DNA from: Thermococci archaeon
GTDB taxonomy: Archaea; Methanobacteriota_B; Thermococci; Thermococcales; Thermococcaceae
Length of the DNA: 5,787 nt
NCBI GenBank assembly: GCA_003663525.1
Contig: QMUF01000106.1
Coordinates: 1-5,787 of the forward strand
Reading direction: 5' to 3'
In this document: one piece after another, positions 5,123 through 5,787 of the stretch
Layout: every line of letters begins with the position of its first letter
Numbering within the stretch: the stretch's first letter is position 1
Translations under genes and position numbers: made by a program
The notes under the pieces: generated by a model
What the model was told of the DNA's origin: nothing
Seen by the model: the letters and a program-made list of their open reading frames with translations, nothing else
Database searches by the model: none

Positions 5123-5181
5123 TGGATGCATCTGAATTTTTTCCGGCAATTTTGATTAAGAATTTGTTGGAGGGGGTGAAG

Positions 5182-5787
5182 ATGAGGAAGATTGTGGAGA
5201 GAGTTAAAGAGAAGACTTCGATTCCAATTTACGAGAGAAAGGTTGAGAATGTATTAAGTGCCATTCTAGCGAGCGATGACCCGTGGAAGATAGTTGATCT
5301 GAGTGAGGAGCCACTTCCCCTTGTAGTAGCAATTGTTGAGGCCCTTCATGATACAGGTTACGTGGAATTCAAAAATGGCATATTGCTTACTCAAAAAGGT
5401 AAGGAGCTTGTGGAGAAGCATGGAATCGGAAAGAGAGAAGATTACACGTGTGGACACTGTCAAGGAAAGACTGTTGAAGTTGATGCATTTAGTGAGCTTC
5501 TCGAGCAGTTTAGGGAAATCGTGAAGGGGAGGCCTGAACCAAAGCACGAATTTGATCAGGCCTACGTGACTCCAGAGACAACAATCGCAAGAGTGGCTTT
5601 AATGCATACGAGAGGTGATTTGAAAAACAAAGAAGTCTTTGTTCTAGGGGATGATGATCTTACAAGCATTGCTCTAATGCTCTCCAGTCTTCCAAAGCGA
5701 ATTGCTGTTCTTGATATTGATGAGAGGCTCACAAACTTCATTAAAAAAACAGCAGAAGAGTTGGGTTATAATAATGTGGAAATATTC
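5182..5787 (+). CDS. bpsA: N4-bis(aminopropyl)spermidine synthase (branched-chain polyamine synthase), N-terminal 202 residues
   Basis: The frame is open to the window edge, with 202 complete codons starting MRKIVERVKEKTSIPIYER. BpsA (formerly DUF43) adds two aminopropyl groups from decarboxylated S-adenosylmethionine to spermidine, giving the branched polyamine that thermophiles need at high temperature. Visible parts are an N-terminal winged-helix-like region (about 10-80, ending LTQKGKELVEKHGIG), a YTCGHCQG motif with C90 and C93, the conserved FDQAYVTPETT block (124-134), and the Rossmann methyltransferase-like core with VLGDDDLTS (154-162) and VLDIDERL (176-183). The acidic GDDD triplet is part of the active site in characterised Thermococcus BpsA. 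The later catalytic PPE-type motif lies beyond the window. ATG 5182 is preceded by a strong GGAGGGGGTG ribosome binding site (5169-5178). It is divergent from dphB. The C-terminal half is simply outside the window; there is no sign of damage. Confidence 0.95.
   Translation, partial: MRKIVERVKEKTSIPIYERKVENVLSAILASDDPWKIVDLSEEPLPLVVAIVEALHDTGYVEFKNGILLTQKGKELVEKHGIGKREDYTCGHCQGKTVEVDAFSELLEQFREIVKGRPEPKHEFDQAYVTPETTIARVALMHTRGDLKNKEVFVLGDDDLTSIALMLSSLPKRIAVLDIDERLTNFIKKTAEELGYNNVEIF

Noticed and set aside
1..5787. CRISPR array, tRNA, rRNA or riboswitch
   Set aside because: I looked for regularly spaced repeats and for conserved tRNA arms on both strands and saw none; all intergenic gaps are under about 140 bases.

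Overview
The window looks like a stretch of chromosome from a hyperthermophilic archaeon of the order Thermococcales, most likely Pyrococcus or a close relative. The grounds are gene content (indolepyruvate ferredoxin oxidoreductase, diphthine synthase, branched-chain polyamine synthase), AT-rich archaeal TATA boxes (TTTAAATA-like), ribosome binding sites of the GGAGGTGAT type, and U-rich tails after genes instead of bacterial hairpin terminators. All family calls were made by reading the translations; no database search was possible.

Layout, left to right. Bases 1-203 (minus strand) hold the N-terminal part of an IS200/IS605-type TnpB protein that runs off the left edge. It has its own promoter and appears to be leaderless. 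Bases 343-924 (plus) encode IorB, the small subunit of indolepyruvate ferredoxin oxidoreductase; no iorA is next to it. Bases 1040-1465 (plus) encode a DtxR/MntR-type metal-dependent repressor, with a DtxR-box-like operator over its own transcription start. Bases 1497-2834 (minus) encode an AzgA-type (NCS2-related) purine permease that converges on the repressor gene. From 2968 to 4238 (plus) lies a malic enzyme gene broken by a one-base frameshift near 3048. Bases 4269-5063 (minus) encode diphthine synthase DphB, convergent with the malic enzyme. From 5182 to the right edge (plus) is the first 202 codons of BpsA, divergent from dphB. No stretch longer than about 140 bases lacks a gene.

The genes do not form one pathway. 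They are mostly single transcription units in convergent or divergent pairs: amino-acid fermentation (iorB), metal homeostasis (the repressor), purine uptake (the permease), C4/C3 carbon metabolism (malic enzyme), translation-factor modification (dphB) and thermophile polyamine synthesis (bpsA).

The points most worth a second look are: the malic enzyme frameshift, which falls exactly on a G_GGA_AAA heptamer followed by TAG; the 15/19 match to the bacterial DtxR operator in front of the repressor gene; the repressor's mixed metal-site ligands; a perfect 8-bp-arm dyad against the permease TATA box; and the TnpB element sitting where iorA would be expected. I found no CRISPR array, tRNA, rRNA or clearly new multi-gene system.
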